Positions 1 through 16,217 are shown, counted from the stretch's first letter. The stretch is 64,000 nucleotides of DNA from Pseudomonas karstica (GCF_009707515.1 NZ_WLYI01000009.1:89374-153373); one strand, 5' to 3'. The notes: generated by a model not told the origin, from the letters alone. Made by a program: numbers and translations.

Positions 1-94
1 TTATCAGCTCAACGGACGTCTGTTGCGACCTGCGATGGTAGTGGTGAGCAAGGCTCCCGCACCGACCGCACCTTCGATTGATGAGCAGGCTTGA
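1..94 (+). CDS. grpE: GrpE, 3' end only (partial)
   Basis: The first 94 bases hold the last 30 codons and the TGA stop (92-94) of a gene that starts outside the window. The frame reads [14 protein letters not shown] and ends in SIDEQA, which fits the C-terminal beta-domain and tail of Pseudomonas GrpE, the nucleotide-exchange factor of DnaK. Position directly ahead of dnaK, as in other Pseudomonas grpE-dnaK-dnaJ clusters, supports the call. The stop codon lies inside the -35 box of the dnaK heat-shock promoter. Confidence 0.88.
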   Translation, partial: YQLNGRLLRPAMVVVSKAPAPTAPSIDEQA

Positions 95-119
95 AATCGG
101 TCGCAAGGCCCCCATCTAT
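90..119 (+). promoter_or_regulatory. Sigma-32 (RpoH) heat-shock promoter of dnaK
   Basis: CTTGAAA (90-96), a 13-base spacer, and CCCCATCTAT (110-119) match the RpoH consensus CTTGAAA-N13-CCCCATNT at every defined position. The -35 element overlaps the grpE stop codon, so dnaK can be induced separately from grpE. Transcription would start near 126, giving an mRNA leader of about 70 bases before the dnaK ATG. Confidence 0.9.
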
Positions 120-196
120 ATGTCAAGCGTTTAAGTGCTACCGCAGTTAGCCACCACTGCTGCGGCAACCAAATCTAAAGTTTCGGGAGAGTTAAC

Positions 197-2113
197 ATGG
201 GCAAAATTATCGGTATCGACCTGGGGACTACCAACTCCTGCGTCTCCGTGCTGGAAAACGGCAAATCCAAAGTCATTGAAAACGCCGAGGGCGCGCGCAC
301 TACTCCGTCCATCGTGGCTTATGCCAACGACGGCGAAATCCTGGTGGGTCAATCCGCCAAGCGTCAAGCTGTGACCAATCCGCATAACACCCTGTACGCG
401 GTGAAGCGTCTGATCGGTCGTAAGTTCGACGAAGAAGTCGTACAGAAAGACATCAAGATGGTCCCTTATAAAATTGCCAAGGCTGACAACGGTGACGCCT
501 GGGTTGAAGTAAACGGCCAGAAAATGTCGCCGCCGCAAATTTCGGCTGAAATCTTGAAAAAGATGAAGAAGACTGCCGAAGACTACCTCGGTGAAGCAGT
601 GACTGAAGCAGTGATCACTGTTCCTGCCTACTTCAACGACAGTCAGCGTCAGGCGACCAAAGACGCCGGCCGTATTGCTGGTCTGGACGTGAAACGTATC
701 ATCAACGAGCCGACCGCAGCCGCTCTGGCCTACGGTATGGACAAGGCCAAGGGCGATCACACCGTGATCGTTTACGACCTGGGTGGCGGTACGTTTGACG
801 TTTCCGTGATCGAAATCGCTGAAGTCGATGGCGAGCACCAATTCGAAGTGTTGGCCACCAACGGTGACACCTTCCTGGGTGGCGAGGACTTTGACATTCG
901 CCTGATCGACTACCTGGTTGACGAATTCAAGAAAGAAAGCGGCATGAACCTTAAAGGTGACCCGCTGGCGATGCAGCGCCTGAAAGAAGCCGCTGAGAAA
1001 GCCAAGATCGAACTGTCTTCGAGCAATTCGACCGACGTGAACCTGCCGTACATCACTGCAGATGCCACCGGTCCTAAGCACTTGAATGTGAAAATTTCCC
1101 GCGCCAAGCTGGAAGCGCTGGTTGAAGACCTGGTTCAACGCACCATCGAGCCTTGCCGCATTGCGCTGAAAGACTCGGGTATCGACGTGGGCTCTATCAA
1201 CGACGTGATCCTGGTGGGCGGTCAGACCCGTATGCCACTGGTTCAGAAGCTGGTGACCGAGTTCTTTGGTAAAGAAGCCCGTAAAGACGTCAACCCGGAC
1301 GAAGCGGTCGCCATGGGTGCTGCCATCCAGGGCGCGGTATTGGCCGGTGACGTGAAAGACGTACTGCTGCTGGACGTAAGCCCGCTGACCCTGGGTATTG
1401 AAACCATGGGTGGCGTGATGACTGCGCTGATCGAGAAAAACACCACGATTCCTACCAAGAAATCCCAGGTGTTCTCGACTGCCGATGACAACCAGGGCGC
1501 GGTGACCATTCACGTGCTTCAGGGTGAGCGCAAGCAAGCTACCCAGAACAAGTCCCTGGGTAAGTTCGACTTGGCCGAGATTCCGCCAGCGCCACGTGGC
1601 GTGCCACAAATTGAAGTGACCTTCGATATCGACGCCAACGGCATTCTGCACGTGGGCGCGAAGGACAAGGCCACCGGCAAGACTCAGTCGATCGTGATCA
1701 AGGCCAACTCCGGTCTGTCCGAGGAAGAAATTCAGCAGATGATTCGCGATGCTGAAACCAACGCCGAGGAAGATCGCAAGTTCGAAGAATTGGCCGCTGC
1801 CCGTAACCAGGGTGATGCGTTGGTCCACTCGACTCGCAAAATGATCGCTGATGCTGGCGACAAAGTGACCGAAGAAGAGAAAACTGCAATCGAAGCTGCT
1901 CTGGTTGCCTTGGAAGCTGCCGTCAAAGGCGACGACAAGGCTGACATCGAAGCCAAGGTTGAGGAACTGTCGAAAGTCTCCGCGCCAGTTGCCCAGAAGA
2001 TGTATGCCGAACAAAGCCAGCCGGCTGATGGTGCTGCGCAGCAGGCAGAGCCTGAAACCAAGCATGACGATGTTGTCGATGCTGAGTTCGAAGAAGTCAA
2101 AGACCAGAAGTAA
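197..2113 (+). CDS. dnaK: Chaperone DnaK (Hsp70)
   Basis: ATP-dependent Hsp70 chaperone of the cytoplasm; with DnaJ and GrpE it binds and releases unfolded polypeptides. The 638 residues equal the usual gammaproteobacterial length. The ATPase domain opens with GIDLGTTNS (about residues 6-14) and carries the phosphate-binding [10 protein letters not shown] (about 193-202). The interdomain linker [12 protein letters not shown] lies near 390, followed by the substrate-binding domain and an acidic tail ending [11 protein letters not shown]. The ATG at 197 is preceded by GGGAGAG. It lies behind a clear sigma-32 promoter at 90-119 and upstream of dnaJ. Identity is certain from sequence; function is inferred from the family. 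Confidence 0.99.
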   Translation: MGKIIGIDLGTTNSCVSVLENGKSKVIENAEGARTTPSIVAYANDGEILVGQSAKRQAVTNPHNTLYAVKRLIGRKFDEEVVQKDIKMVPYKIAKADNGDAWVEVNGQKMSPPQISAEILKKMKKTAEDYLGEAVTEAVITVPAYFNDSQRQATKDAGRIAGLDVKRIINEPTAAALAYGMDKAKGDHTVIVYDLGGGTFDVSVIEIAEVDGEHQFEVLATNGDTFLGGEDFDIRLIDYLVDEFKKESGMNLKGDPLAMQRLKEAAEKAKIELSSSNSTDVNLPYITADATGPKHLNVKISRAKLEALVEDLVQRTIEPCRIALKDSGIDVGSINDVILVGGQTRMPLVQKLVTEFFGKEARKDVNPDEAVAMGAAIQGAVLAGDVKDVLLLDVSPLTLGIETMGGVMTALIEKNTTIPTKKSQVFSTADDNQGAVTIHVLQGERKQATQNKSLGKFDLAEIPPAPRGVPQIEVTFDIDANGILHVGAKDKATGKTQSIVIKANSGLSEEEIQQMIRDAETNAEEDRKFEELAAARNQGDALVHSTRKMIADAGDKVTEEEKTAIEAALVALEAAVKGDDKADIEAKVEELSKVSAPVAQKMYAEQSQPADGAAQQAEPETKHDDVVDAEFEEVKDQK

Positions 2114-2432
2114 GTTGGTCGCCCGGTTGACCGCTAACAAGCGGTGACTGGTAGGATGTCGCCGCGCGGGAGCTTGCTCCCGCGTTGGCGTGTCTGGAGT
2201 ACGCGAATTTTTACAGCATGCGACAACATTCGGATGTTGGCGGTGTGATCGGGAATGCTCCTGCTTTGCGATCGACATTCACCGCGTTTTTGGCCGGCTC
2301 CCTGGCTGAAGACAGTGTAACGACCAGGATCGTTGAATTGACGTGAGTTGGGTCCGGGCCTGTATTGGGGCTCAACGAGTTTGGCAAGGCTCAGGAGGGT
2401 TTTGCTGAACGTCCTTAAGAGTGCAAAGACTT
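2114..2432. other. dnaK-dnaJ intergenic region with hairpins
   Basis: About 320 bases without a gene. It holds a small hairpin just after dnaK (ACCGCT, loop AACA, AGCGGT at about 2131-2146) and a GC-rich REP-like palindrome at 2165-2184. Neither is followed by a T-tract, so I see no convincing intrinsic terminator. No sigma-32 or sigma-70 promoter of good quality was seen ahead of dnaJ, so dnaJ is probably cotranscribed with dnaK. Confidence 0.5.
2165..2184. repeat. REP-like palindrome
   Basis: A perfect 20-base palindrome: CGCGGGAGC, two bases, GCTCCCGCG. The GGGAGC-TT-GCTCCC core is typical of the REP elements scattered between genes in fluorescent pseudomonads. It may stabilise the upstream dnaK message or serve as a target of REP-associated transposases; that role is inferred. 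Confidence 0.6.
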
Positions 2433-4374
<1,942 letters not shown>

Positions 4375-4383
4375 GCGCTAGCT

Positions 4384-4420
4384 AAAACGGGGCCCGGGCT
4401 TTAATCTGGGGTCCTGTTTT
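4384..4420 (+). terminator. Probable dapB terminator
   Basis: Inverted repeat AAAACGGGGCCC and GGGTCCTGTTTT around a 13-base loop, ending in a short T-tract. The stem has mismatches but the 3' arm ends in TTTT. It probably closes the dnaK-dnaJ-dapB unit. Confidence 0.55.
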
Positions 4421-4422
4421 AC

Positions 4423-4473
4423 CCGCTAAGCGACGACCTGTCGCATTCTCCTGCCTTTAAGGCTCTTTAGCGG
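4423..4473 (+). other. Possible three-way-junction RNA fold upstream of carA
   Basis: CCGCTAA (4423-4429) pairs perfectly with TTAGCGG (4467-4473). Inside lie two more hairpins, GCGAC/GTCGC (4430-4444, loop GACCT) and GCCT/AGGC (4453-4463). The region is non-coding between dapB and the carA leader. It also contains TGTCGC (4439-4444), the conserved half of the Pseudomonas ArgR site as I recall it. Whether it is transcribed is unknown. Confidence 0.3.
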
Positions 4474-4543
4474 TGGACCAAAAAAGCCTTTTTCTGTAAG
4501 CTACAGCTTTAGTGTGTCCACTAAAAGCGCGCAGAATAATTCG

Positions 4544-4636
4544 ATGAAGAAGCGGGGTGACGTGTCCATACGTCACTCCGCTTTTTTACAACCTGCGATC
4601 GCCCTTTCAGGCTTTATTTACGGGAGGTCTTCTTGA
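4544..4636 (+). CDS. Putative 30-codon leader peptide of carAB
   Basis: A short open frame (ATG 4544, TGA 4634-4636) reads [19 protein letters not shown] and ends FIYGRSS. It runs through the terminator hairpin at 4550-4587, and its TGA overlaps the TTG start of carA (TTGA), an arrangement suited to translational coupling. No good Shine-Dalgarno is seen ahead of the ATG, so translation is uncertain. Leader-based attenuation of carAB has been described for P. aeruginosa, as I recall, which makes this a plausible control element. It is too short to judge by codon use. Confidence 0.4.
   Translation: MKKRGDVSIRHSAFLQPAIALSGFIYGRSS
4550..4587 (+). terminator. Strong intrinsic terminator/attenuator ahead of carA
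   Basis: A 14-base-pair stem (AAGCGGGGTGACGT at 4550-4563 against ACGTCACTCCGCTT at 4570-4583, one G-U pair) with a six-base loop, running into six Ts (4582-4587). It sits only 46 bases ahead of the carA start, with little room for a promoter in between. carAB transcription probably has to read through it, which implies attenuation, probably by pyrimidine supply. Confidence 0.75.
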
Positions 4637-5769
4637 CTAAGCCAGCCATACTCGCCCTTGCTGATGGCAGCATTTTTCGCGGCGAAGCCATTGGAGCCGA
4701 CGGTCAGACCGTTGGAGAGGTGGTGTTCAACACCGCCATGACCGGCTATCAGGAAATCCTTACCGATCCTTCCTACGCCCAGCAGATCGTTACCCTGACC
4801 TATCCGCACATTGGCAACACCGGTACTACACCGGAAGATGCCGAGTCTGATCGTGTCTGGTCGGCCGGTCTGGTGATTCGTGACCTGCCACTGGTTGCGA
4901 GCAACTGGCGTAACACGATGTCCCTGTCTGATTACCTGAAAGCCAATAACGTCGTGGCTATCGCCGGTATCGACACGCGCCGCCTGACACGCATCCTGCG
5001 TGAAAAAGGCTCGCAGAACGGCTGCATCATGGTCGGTGAGAATATTTCCGAAGACGCGGCGATTGCCGCAGCCCAAGGTTTCCCTGGCCTGAAAGGCATG
5101 GACTTGGCAAAAGTTGTCAGCACCAAGGAAAAGTACGAGTGGCGCTCCACTGTCTGGGACTTGAAGACGGACAGTCATGCGACTATCGACGCGGCTGAGT
5201 TGCCATACCATGTCGTGGCCTACGACTACGGCGTCAAGCACAACATCCTGCGCATGCTGGTCGAGCGCGGTTGCCGTGTGACCGTGGTGCCTGCACAAAC
5301 CCCAGCCAGCGATGTGCTTGCCCTGCAGCCAGACGGTGTATTCCTGTCCAACGGTCCGGGTGATCCGGAGCCTTGTGACTACGCGATCCAGGCCATCAAG
5401 GACGTGCTGGAAACCGAAATTCCGGTATTTGGCATCTGCCTCGGCCATCAACTCCTGGCCCTGGCCTCCGGCGCCAAGACCCTGAAAATGGGACACGGCC
5501 ACCACGGTGCCAACCACCCGGTGCAGGACTTGGACACAGGTGTCGTCATGATCACCAGCCAGAACCATGGTTTTGCGGTGGATGAGGCAACCCTGCCGAG
5601 CAATGTCCGGGCGATTCACAAGTCGCTATTCGACGGTTCCCTGCAAGGCATCGAGCGTACCGACAAGAGCGCGTTCAGCTTCCAGGGCCACCCTGAAGCG
5701 AGCCCGGGCCCGAACGACGTAGCGCCGCTGTTCGACCGTTTCATCACTGAGATGGCCAAGCGACGCTGA
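4633..5769 (+). CDS. carA: Carbamoyl-phosphate synthase small subunit
   Basis: Glutamine amidotransferase subunit; it hydrolyses glutamine and passes ammonia to CarB for carbamoyl phosphate, the shared precursor of arginine and pyrimidines. 378 residues. The C-terminal class I amidotransferase domain shows the nucleophile cysteine in FGICLGHQ (about 263-270), GHHGANHPV, and the His/Glu pair in [11 protein letters not shown] near 350. The start is TTG at 4633, with GGGAGG eight bases upstream (4622-4627); [12 protein letters not shown] matches the family N-terminus and no ATG fits. The start overlaps the stop of an upstream 30-codon frame that contains an attenuator. Confidence 0.97.
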   Translation: MTKPAILALADGSIFRGEAIGADGQTVGEVVFNTAMTGYQEILTDPSYAQQIVTLTYPHIGNTGTTPEDAESDRVWSAGLVIRDLPLVASNWRNTMSLSDYLKANNVVAIAGIDTRRLTRILREKGSQNGCIMVGENISEDAAIAAAQGFPGLKGMDLAKVVSTKEKYEWRSTVWDLKTDSHATIDAAELPYHVVAYDYGVKHNILRMLVERGCRVTVVPAQTPASDVLALQPDGVFLSNGPGDPEPCDYAIQAIKDVLETEIPVFGICLGHQLLALASGAKTLKMGHGHHGANHPVQDLDTGVVMITSQNHGFAVDEATLPSNVRAIHKSLFDGSLQGIERTDKSAFSFQGHPEASPGPNDVAPLFDRFITEMAKRR

Positions 5770-5780
5770 CTGAGCGGCTT

Positions 5781-5818
5781 GAGGGTGGCCCCGGATTTCG
5801 GCGGCCCCTCGGGCTTTT
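5781..5818 (+). terminator. Hairpin with T-tract between carA and carB
   Basis: GAGG/CCTC, GGCC/GGCC and CCG/CGG segments stack into one imperfect stem (5781-5810) followed by GGGCTTTT. It looks like a leaky terminator that could lower carB relative to carA. No gene lies in the 104-base carA-carB gap. Confidence 0.45.
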
Positions 5819-5873
5819 CAAAGATTGTTCAAGACGGCTTGCCGACTGACCTGCGGATTTGAGTGACAAACCC

Positions 5874-9091
<3,218 letters not shown>

Positions 9092-9095
<4 letters not shown>

Positions 9096-9568
9096 CCAAA
9101 TACCCAATGACCGTCCAGGGCTTCAAGGCCCTGGAAGAAGAGCACGCTCACCTGACCAAGGTCGTCCGTCCGAAGCTCAGCCAAGACATCGGAACGGCCC
9201 GTGAGTTGGGTGACTTGAAAGAAAACGCCGAATACCATGCTGCTCGCGAGCAGCAGGGTATGGTCGAGGCGCGGATCCGTGATATCGAAGGCCGCCTGCA
9301 GAACGCGGTGGTTATTGATGTCACGACCATTCCCAAGACTGGCAAAGTTATTTTTGGCACCACCGTGGAGATCGCCAACGTCGAGACCGACGAAAGCGTG
9401 GTTTATCACATCGTTGGTGAAGACGAAGCTGACTTCAAACTCGGCAAGATCTCTGTCGGTTCGCCGTTGGCCCGCGCCTTGATTGCCAAGGAAGAGGGCG
9501 ATGTGGTGGCTGTGAAGACGCCAGGCGGCGTGATCGAGTACGAGATTGTCGAAGTTCGTCACGTATGA
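9092..9568 (+). CDS. greA: Transcription elongation factor GreA
   Basis: Binds the secondary channel of RNA polymerase and stimulates cleavage of backtracked RNA. 158 residues, the normal length. The N-terminal coiled-coil carries the conserved tip region [20 protein letters not shown] (about 35-54), including the acidic residues needed for cleavage. The C-terminal FKBP-like domain covers about 80-158. The ATG at 9092 overlaps the carB stop by four bases, so greA is translationally coupled to carB. Confidence 0.98.
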
Positions 9569-9573
9569 AAGGC

Positions 9574-9596
9574 GGCGCCCGCTGCGTGCGGGCGCC
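9574..9596 (+). other. Perfect GC-rich hairpin between greA and the next gene
   Basis: GGCGCCCGC (9574-9582), loop TGCGT, GCGGGCGCC (9588-9596): a perfect nine-base-pair stem, all G-C. It starts five bases after the greA stop and ends at the base before the next ATG. No T-tract follows, so it is not an ordinary terminator. It could protect the greA message or restrict ribosome access to the downstream gene. Confidence 0.6.
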
Positions 9597-10001
9597 ATGC
9601 TTTGGCAGCTCTCCCAGATGCTTTGGGTCGGTGGCCTGTGGCTGTTGCATGTTGGCGTGATACCGGCGCTGGGCCTGATTGGCCTGGCACCGTTGCTGAT
9701 CGATGAGATCGGCGGATTATTGAGTGCGCTGCTGGTAGGTTTTGCAGCGGCGTGCGTAACGCTTCAGGCGCTGGTGCTGATCAAGGCCGAAGGTTTGAAG
9801 GGTTTGTGGCGGGGTATTCGAGGGCAACTGCTGTTGATGGCGCTGTATGCCTGCGCAATGTACTGCGTTGTGCGCATCTGGCTGCCGGAAGCGTTGCGCT
9901 GGCAGCTATTCAGCTATCTTGTGCTAGGGTTCTGCGGTCTGGTGCTGGTTGTGCAGCCGGCGCCGGGATGGAGTGGCAGGGCGCGCAAAGCACGCCCGTG
10001 A
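9597..10001 (+). CDS. DUF4149-like small integral membrane protein
   Basis: 134 residues if the ATG at 9597 (MLWQLSQMLWVGGLW) is used. Four hydrophobic segments are visible (about 5-25, 33-55, 70-92, 98-118), then a short basic tail. This resembles the DUF4149 proteins found between greA and yhbY in other pseudomonads; their function is unknown. The frame is open upstream into greA, so a longer start is possible, and there is no free Shine-Dalgarno because a perfect hairpin (9574-9596) abuts the ATG. It ends nine bases from the 3' end of the convergent yhbY. Confidence 0.75.
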   Translation: MLWQLSQMLWVGGLWLLHVGVIPALGLIGLAPLLIDEIGGLLSALLVGFAAACVTLQALVLIKAEGLKGLWRGIRGQLLLMALYACAMYCVVRIWLPEALRWQLFSYLVLGFCGLVLVVQPAPGWSGRARKARP

Positions 10002-10010
10002 CCCTTGTTA

Positions 10011-10319
10011 TCATTTGAAGCGATGAACGTTCGACAGTTGCTTGTTGACGCTGAAATTCTTGCGATATAGCAGCGCCATCTTGCCGATGACCTGAACCAG
10101 GTCTGCCTTGCCGACCTTGCAGAGTTCTGCAATGGCCGCCAGGCGCGACTCGCGATCAAGGATGTTGACCTTGATCTTGATCAGTTCGTGATCGCCCAAT
10201 GCGCGTTCAAGTTCGGCTAACACACCTTCAGTCAAACCGTTGTCAGCCACAATCAAAACTGGTTTCAGATGGTGGCCAATGGATTTGTACTGTTTCTTCT
10301 GCTCTTGAGTGAGCGGCAT
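10011..10319 (-). CDS. yhbY: YhbY-family RNA-binding protein (CRM domain)
   Basis: 102 residues forming a single CRM (YhbY) domain. In E. coli YhbY associates with pre-50S ribosomes, so a role in ribosome assembly is likely but inferred. The conserved glycine-containing loop is VADNGLTEGVL (about 24-34), followed by ELIKIKV and a C-terminal VGKMALLYRKN segment. It is divergent from rlmE, another 50S maturation gene, across a 105-base gap, and convergent with the membrane-protein gene. Confidence 0.93.
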   Translation of the reverse strand: MPLTQEQKKQYKSIGHHLKPVLIVADNGLTEGVLAELERALGDHELIKIKVNILDRESRLAAIAELCKVGKADLVQVIGKMALLYRKNFSVNKQLSNVHRFK

Positions 10320-10424
10320 AATCTGACCCCTGCGTCTGATCTTGTAAAAAGCGGCGGCCAGTTTACCCGAGCGAGTCCGGGACCGCCCAGTTAATCACGA
10401 CCCGTTTTATTTTCGAGGTGGCCC

Positions 10425-11075
10425 GTGGCCCGTTCCAAAACTAGCCTTAAGTGGCTGCAAGAGCATTTCAACGATCCTTACGTCAAAATGGCGCAAAAGG
10501 ATGGCTACCGTTCCCGGGCCAGCTACAAGCTGCTGGAGATCCAGGAAAAGGACAAGTTGATCCGTCCGGGCATGAGCGTTATCGACCTTGGCGCCGCCCC
10601 AGGTGGCTGGTCCCAGGTGACCAGTCGTCTGATTGGTGGGCAGGGTCGTTTGATCGCATCCGATATCCTGGAAATGGATAGCATCCCGGACGTGACCTTC
10701 GTTCACGGTGATTTCACCCAGGATGCAGTACTGGCACAGATCCTCGAGGCTGTCGGAAATTCGCAGGTAGACCTTGTGATTTCCGATATGGCCCCCAATA
10801 TGAGTGGATTACCAGCTGTAGATATGCCACGAGCCATGTTTCTCTGTGAATTGGCATTGGATCTGGCGGGGCGGGTTTTGCGTCCGGGTGGTGACTTTCT
10901 GGTCAAGGTCTTCCAGGGTGAAGGCTTCGACGAGTATCACAAGAACATCCGCAAGCTGTTCGATAAGGTGCAAACACGCAAGCCTGATTCTTCCCGGGGC
11001 AGGTCTCGTGAGCAGTATTTGCTGGGTCGCGGTTTCCGTGGCATTGAAGGCGCTGCCAGTGAAGAGCGTTTTTGA
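10425..11075 (+). CDS. rlmE: 23S rRNA 2'-O-ribose methyltransferase RlmE (FtsJ/RrmJ)
   Basis: Methylates the 2'-OH of U2552 in the 23S rRNA A-loop late in 50S assembly. The SAM-binding motif is [14 protein letters not shown] (about 48-61). Further family motifs are [10 protein letters not shown] (about 121-130) and [10 protein letters not shown], carrying parts of the K-D-K-E catalytic set. 216 residues, slightly longer than the usual 207-209 at the C-terminus. The start is GTG at 10425 with GAGGTGG upstream. A weak hairpin with a T-rich loop follows at about 11090-11111. Confidence 0.96.
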   Translation: MARSKTSLKWLQEHFNDPYVKMAQKDGYRSRASYKLLEIQEKDKLIRPGMSVIDLGAAPGGWSQVTSRLIGGQGRLIASDILEMDSIPDVTFVHGDFTQDAVLAQILEAVGNSQVDLVISDMAPNMSGLPAVDMPRAMFLCELALDLAGRVLRPGGDFLVKVFQGEGFDEYHKNIRKLFDKVQTRKPDSSRGRSREQYLLGRGFRGIEGAASEERF

Positions 11076-11266
11076 GGAATTTGAGGAGGGCGATAGGTTT
11101 TTTTATATCGCTTTCGTCACGAAGCTTTACGAATATTGTGTAGTCAAAGTTTCACAAAGGGTTACAGACGGCGCCTGCCAGAGTTGTAGGTAATGTAGTA
11201 AGTTAGGCCGGTGAATATCATGCGAAGCGCGCGCCAACAGCGGAGCTTGCTTCAGAGGGTAGTTAA

Positions 11267-13177
<1,911 letters not shown>

Positions 13178-13185
13178 GGTTTGAA

Positions 13186-14037
13186 ATGACTTCTGCGTTG
13201 TCCTCCACCCGGTTGCCTTGCGGCAGCCGGGTTCTTGATTTGGCCCATACACATGTCATGGGTATCCTTAACGTAACCCCTGACTCTTTTTCCGATGGTG
13301 GCCGTTTCAGCCAGCTTGAGGCCGCGTTGCGTCATGCCGAGGCAATGGTGTCTGCCGGCGCGACGTTGATCGATGTCGGTGGTGAGTCGACCCGCCCGGG
13401 GGCTCGCGTTGTTTCCCCCCTGGAAGAGCTGGAGCGTGTTGCGCCGATTGTCGAGCGCATCCATCGTGAGCTGGATGTGATCATTTCCGTTGATACCTCC
13501 ACGCCGTCTGTCATGCGCGAAACGGCGCGTCTGGGTGCGGGGTTGATCAATGATGTGCGCTCCCTGCAGCGTGACGGTGCACTGGATGCAGCTGCTGCCA
13601 CTGGTTTGCCGGTGTGCCTGATGCATATGCTCGGTGAGCCCGGCACGATGCAGAACGACCCGCATTACGACAATCTGGTGGGTGAAGTGGCGGAGTTTCT
13701 TGCCGGGCGTATGGCCCAGTGCTCGGCAGTGGGAATTGCACCTGAGCGGATCATCCTCGATCCAGGGTTCGGCTTTGCCAAGTCGCTGCAACACAATTTA
13801 AGTTTGTTCAAGCATATGGAAGCCCTGCATGCCCTTGGTCGCCCCCTGTTGGTTGGGGTCTCGCGCAAGAGCATGATAGGTCTGGCGTTGAATCGTCCTG
13901 TGGGCGAGCGATTGCATGGTGGCCTGGCTCTCGCGGCACTTGCGGTGGTCAAGGGCGCGCGTATATTGCGCGTGCATGACGTTGCCGAGACGATGGATGT
14001 GGTGCGGATGCTCGCTGCAGTAGAATCAGCCGAATAA
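13186..14037 (+). CDS. folP: Dihydropteroate synthase
   Basis: Condenses p-aminobenzoate with dihydropterin pyrophosphate in folate synthesis; it is the sulfonamide target. 283 residues in a TIM-barrel. Signature motifs: [14 protein letters not shown] (about 26-39), GGESTRPGA (about 65-73), and VSRKSMIG near 225, which holds the phosphate/PABA loop lysine and arginine. The start follows ftsH by eight bases, and glmM begins 16 bases after the stop, so the three are probably one transcript, as in E. coli. Confidence 0.97.
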   Translation: MTSALSSTRLPCGSRVLDLAHTHVMGILNVTPDSFSDGGRFSQLEAALRHAEAMVSAGATLIDVGGESTRPGARVVSPLEELERVAPIVERIHRELDVIISVDTSTPSVMRETARLGAGLINDVRSLQRDGALDAAAATGLPVCLMHMLGEPGTMQNDPHYDNLVGEVAEFLAGRMAQCSAVGIAPERIILDPGFGFAKSLQHNLSLFKHMEALHALGRPLLVGVSRKSMIGLALNRPVGERLHGGLALAALAVVKGARILRVHDVAETMDVVRMLAAVESAE

Positions 14038-14053
14038 GAATGATGGAGTACTT

Positions 14054-15391
14054 ATGACTAAAAAATATTTTGGCACCGACGGTATCCGTGGTCGGGTCGG
14101 CGAATTTCCGATTACTCCTGACTTTATGCTCAAGCTCGGCTGGGCGGCAGGCATGGCGTTTCGCAGTATGGGGGCATGCCGCATCCTGGTGGGCAAGGAC
14201 ACTCGTATCTCGGGTTATATGTTTGAGTCCGCGCTGGAGGCTGGCCTGTCCGCTGCTGGGGCAGATGTGATGCTGCTGGGGCCAATGCCTACACCGGCGA
14301 TCGCTTACCTGACGCGTACCTTTCATGCTGAAGCCGGTATTGTGATCAGTGCCTCGCATAATCCTCACGATGACAATGGCATCAAGTTTTTCTCGGGCCA
14401 GGGCACCAAGCTACCAGACGAAATCGAGCACATGATCGAAGAGCTGCTGGATGCGCCGATGACGGTCGTCGAATCGAGCAAGTTGGGTAAGGTTTCCCGA
14501 ATTAATGATGCTTCGGGCCGTTACATCGAGTTTTGTAAAAGCAGCGTGCCAACCAGTACCAACTTTGCTGGCCTGAAAGTGGTCATTGACTGTGCTCATG
14601 GAGCAACTTACAAGGTCGCTCCCAGTGTGTTCAAGGAGTTGGGTGCTCAGGTCACCGTGCTGTCGGCTCAGCCTGATGGCTTGAACATCAACGACAACTG
14701 CGGATCGACCCATATGGGGCAGTTGCAGGCGGCTGTGCTGGCTGAGCATGCCGACTTGGGTATCGCCTTTGATGGCGATGGTGATCGGGTATTAATGGTC
14801 GATCACACAGGTGCCATTGTCGACGGTGATGATCTGCTGTTTATCATTGCCCGTGACTTGCATGAGCGTAATAAGCTCCAGGGTGGTGTTGTGGGTACCT
14901 TGATGAGCAATCTGGGGTTGGAACTGGCCCTGGCTGATCTTGGGATTCCATTTGTCCGCGCCAATGTGGGTGACCGTTATGTAATCGCTGAACTGCTTGA
15001 GCGTAATTGGCAGGTCGGTGGCGAAAATTCCGGGCACGTTGTCTGCTTTCAGCACACCACGACGGGTGATGCAATCATCGCTGCGCTGCAGGTGCTGCTG
15101 GCGTTGCGGCGCCGTGATGAAAGTCTTGCCCAGGCGCGACAGGCGTTGCGCAAATGCCCGCAAGTGCTGCTCAATGTTCGTTTTGCCGGTGGCGCGAACC
15201 CTGTCGAGCATCCGGCCGTCAAGGCGGCCAGCGAGCGCGTTACTGCAGCCATGGCGGGTCGTGGGCGGGTCTTGCTGCGCAAGTCGGGCACTGAGCCTCT
15301 GGTTCGGGTGATGGTCGAAGGCGAGGACGAAATGCAGGTTCGTGGCTATGCAGAAGAGCTGGCAAAACTGGTAACTGAAGTTTGCGCCTGA
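14054..15391 (+). CDS. glmM: Phosphoglucosamine mutase
   Basis: Interconverts glucosamine-6-phosphate and glucosamine-1-phosphate for UDP-GlcNAc, hence peptidoglycan and LPS. 445 residues. The phosphoserine loop [12 protein letters not shown] lies at about 98-109, the metal site DGDGDR near 241, and the C-terminal phosphate-binding loop [15 protein letters not shown] near 407. [13 protein letters not shown] is the typical N-terminus. It follows folP by 16 bases and precedes tpiA by 66 bases. Confidence 0.98.
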   Translation: MTKKYFGTDGIRGRVGEFPITPDFMLKLGWAAGMAFRSMGACRILVGKDTRISGYMFESALEAGLSAAGADVMLLGPMPTPAIAYLTRTFHAEAGIVISASHNPHDDNGIKFFSGQGTKLPDEIEHMIEELLDAPMTVVESSKLGKVSRINDASGRYIEFCKSSVPTSTNFAGLKVVIDCAHGATYKVAPSVFKELGAQVTVLSAQPDGLNINDNCGSTHMGQLQAAVLAEHADLGIAFDGDGDRVLMVDHTGAIVDGDDLLFIIARDLHERNKLQGGVVGTLMSNLGLELALADLGIPFVRANVGDRYVIAELLERNWQVGGENSGHVVCFQHTTTGDAIIAALQVLLALRRRDESLAQARQALRKCPQVLLNVRFAGGANPVEHPAVKAASERVTAAMAGRGRVLLRKSGTEPLVRVMVEGEDEMQVRGYAEELAKLVTEVCA

Positions 15392-15457
15392 ATTCGGCTT
15401 GCCAGTGATGATGTGGTTGGGTAACATCTGCGCCCACTTTGACCGACGGGGTACAGC

Positions 15458-16213
15458 ATGCGTCGCACTATGGTAGCTGGTAACTGGAAAATGCACGGTA
15501 CCCGCGCCAGTGTCGCTGAGCTGATCAACGGCCTTCGTCATTTGGCCTTGCCGAGCGGTGTTGACGTCGCGGTATTTCCGCCTTGCTTGTACATCAATCA
15601 AGTGGTTGATGGCTTGAAAGGCAAATCGATTCAAGTCGGCGCGCAGAATTCTGCGGTGGAAGCCATGCAGGGTGCGCTGACCGGTGAGATTGCGCCGAGC
15701 CAGCTGGTTGATGCGGGTTGTTCTTATGTGCTTGTCGGGCACTCCGAGCGCCGTCAGATGATGGGCGAGCGTGATGGGACACTCAATCGCAAGTTCGCAG
15801 CGGCACAGGCTTGTGGCCTGATTCCAGTGTTGTGCATAGGGGAGACCCTGGAGCAGCGTGAATCTGGCAAGACTCTTGAGGTTGTCTCGCGTCAGTTGGG
15901 CAGCATCATCGAGGAGCTGGGTGTTGGTGCGTTTGCAAAGGCAATTATTGCTTACGAGCCGGTCTGGGCCATTGGCACCGGGCTGACTGCTTCGCCGCAA
16001 CAGGCGCAGGATGTGCATGCAGCCATCCGCGCGCAGTTGGCGGCAGAGAATTCTGAGGTCGCACGAGGTGTGCGGCTTCTATACGGCGGCAGCGTGAAGG
16101 CGGCCAATGCGGTCGAACTGTTCGGCATGCCGGATATCGATGGGGGGCTCATTGGTGGAGCTTCCCTGAATGCAGATGAGTTCGGTGCGATCTGTCGCGC
16201 CGCGGGAAACTGA
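15458..16213 (+). CDS. tpiA: Triosephosphate isomerase
   Basis: Interconverts dihydroxyacetone phosphate and glyceraldehyde-3-phosphate. 251 residues, a full TIM barrel. Catalytic motifs: NWKMHG (lysine, about residues 8-13), VGHSERR (histidine, about 93-99), [10 protein letters not shown] (glutamate, about 167-176) and the phosphate-gripping LYGGSV near 208. secG starts four bases after the stop, so the two are coupled in one transcript. Confidence 0.98.
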   Translation: MRRTMVAGNWKMHGTRASVAELINGLRHLALPSGVDVAVFPPCLYINQVVDGLKGKSIQVGAQNSAVEAMQGALTGEIAPSQLVDAGCSYVLVGHSERRQMMGERDGTLNRKFAAAQACGLIPVLCIGETLEQRESGKTLEVVSRQLGSIIEELGVGAFAKAIIAYEPVWAIGTGLTASPQQAQDVHAAIRAQLAAENSEVARGVRLLYGGSVKAANAVELFGMPDIDGGLIGGASLNADEFGAICRAAGN

Positions 16214-16217
16214 AAAA

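Noticed and set aside
131..2278. Long reverse-strand open frame opposite dnaK (715 codons)
   Set aside because: It mirrors dnaK codon structure, has no recognisable domain or ribosome site, and dnaK itself is certain.
4428..4450. Full ArgR operator upstream of carA
   Set aside because: Only a TGTCGC half site is present; the A residues expected after it are not at the right place, so it is noted but not called.
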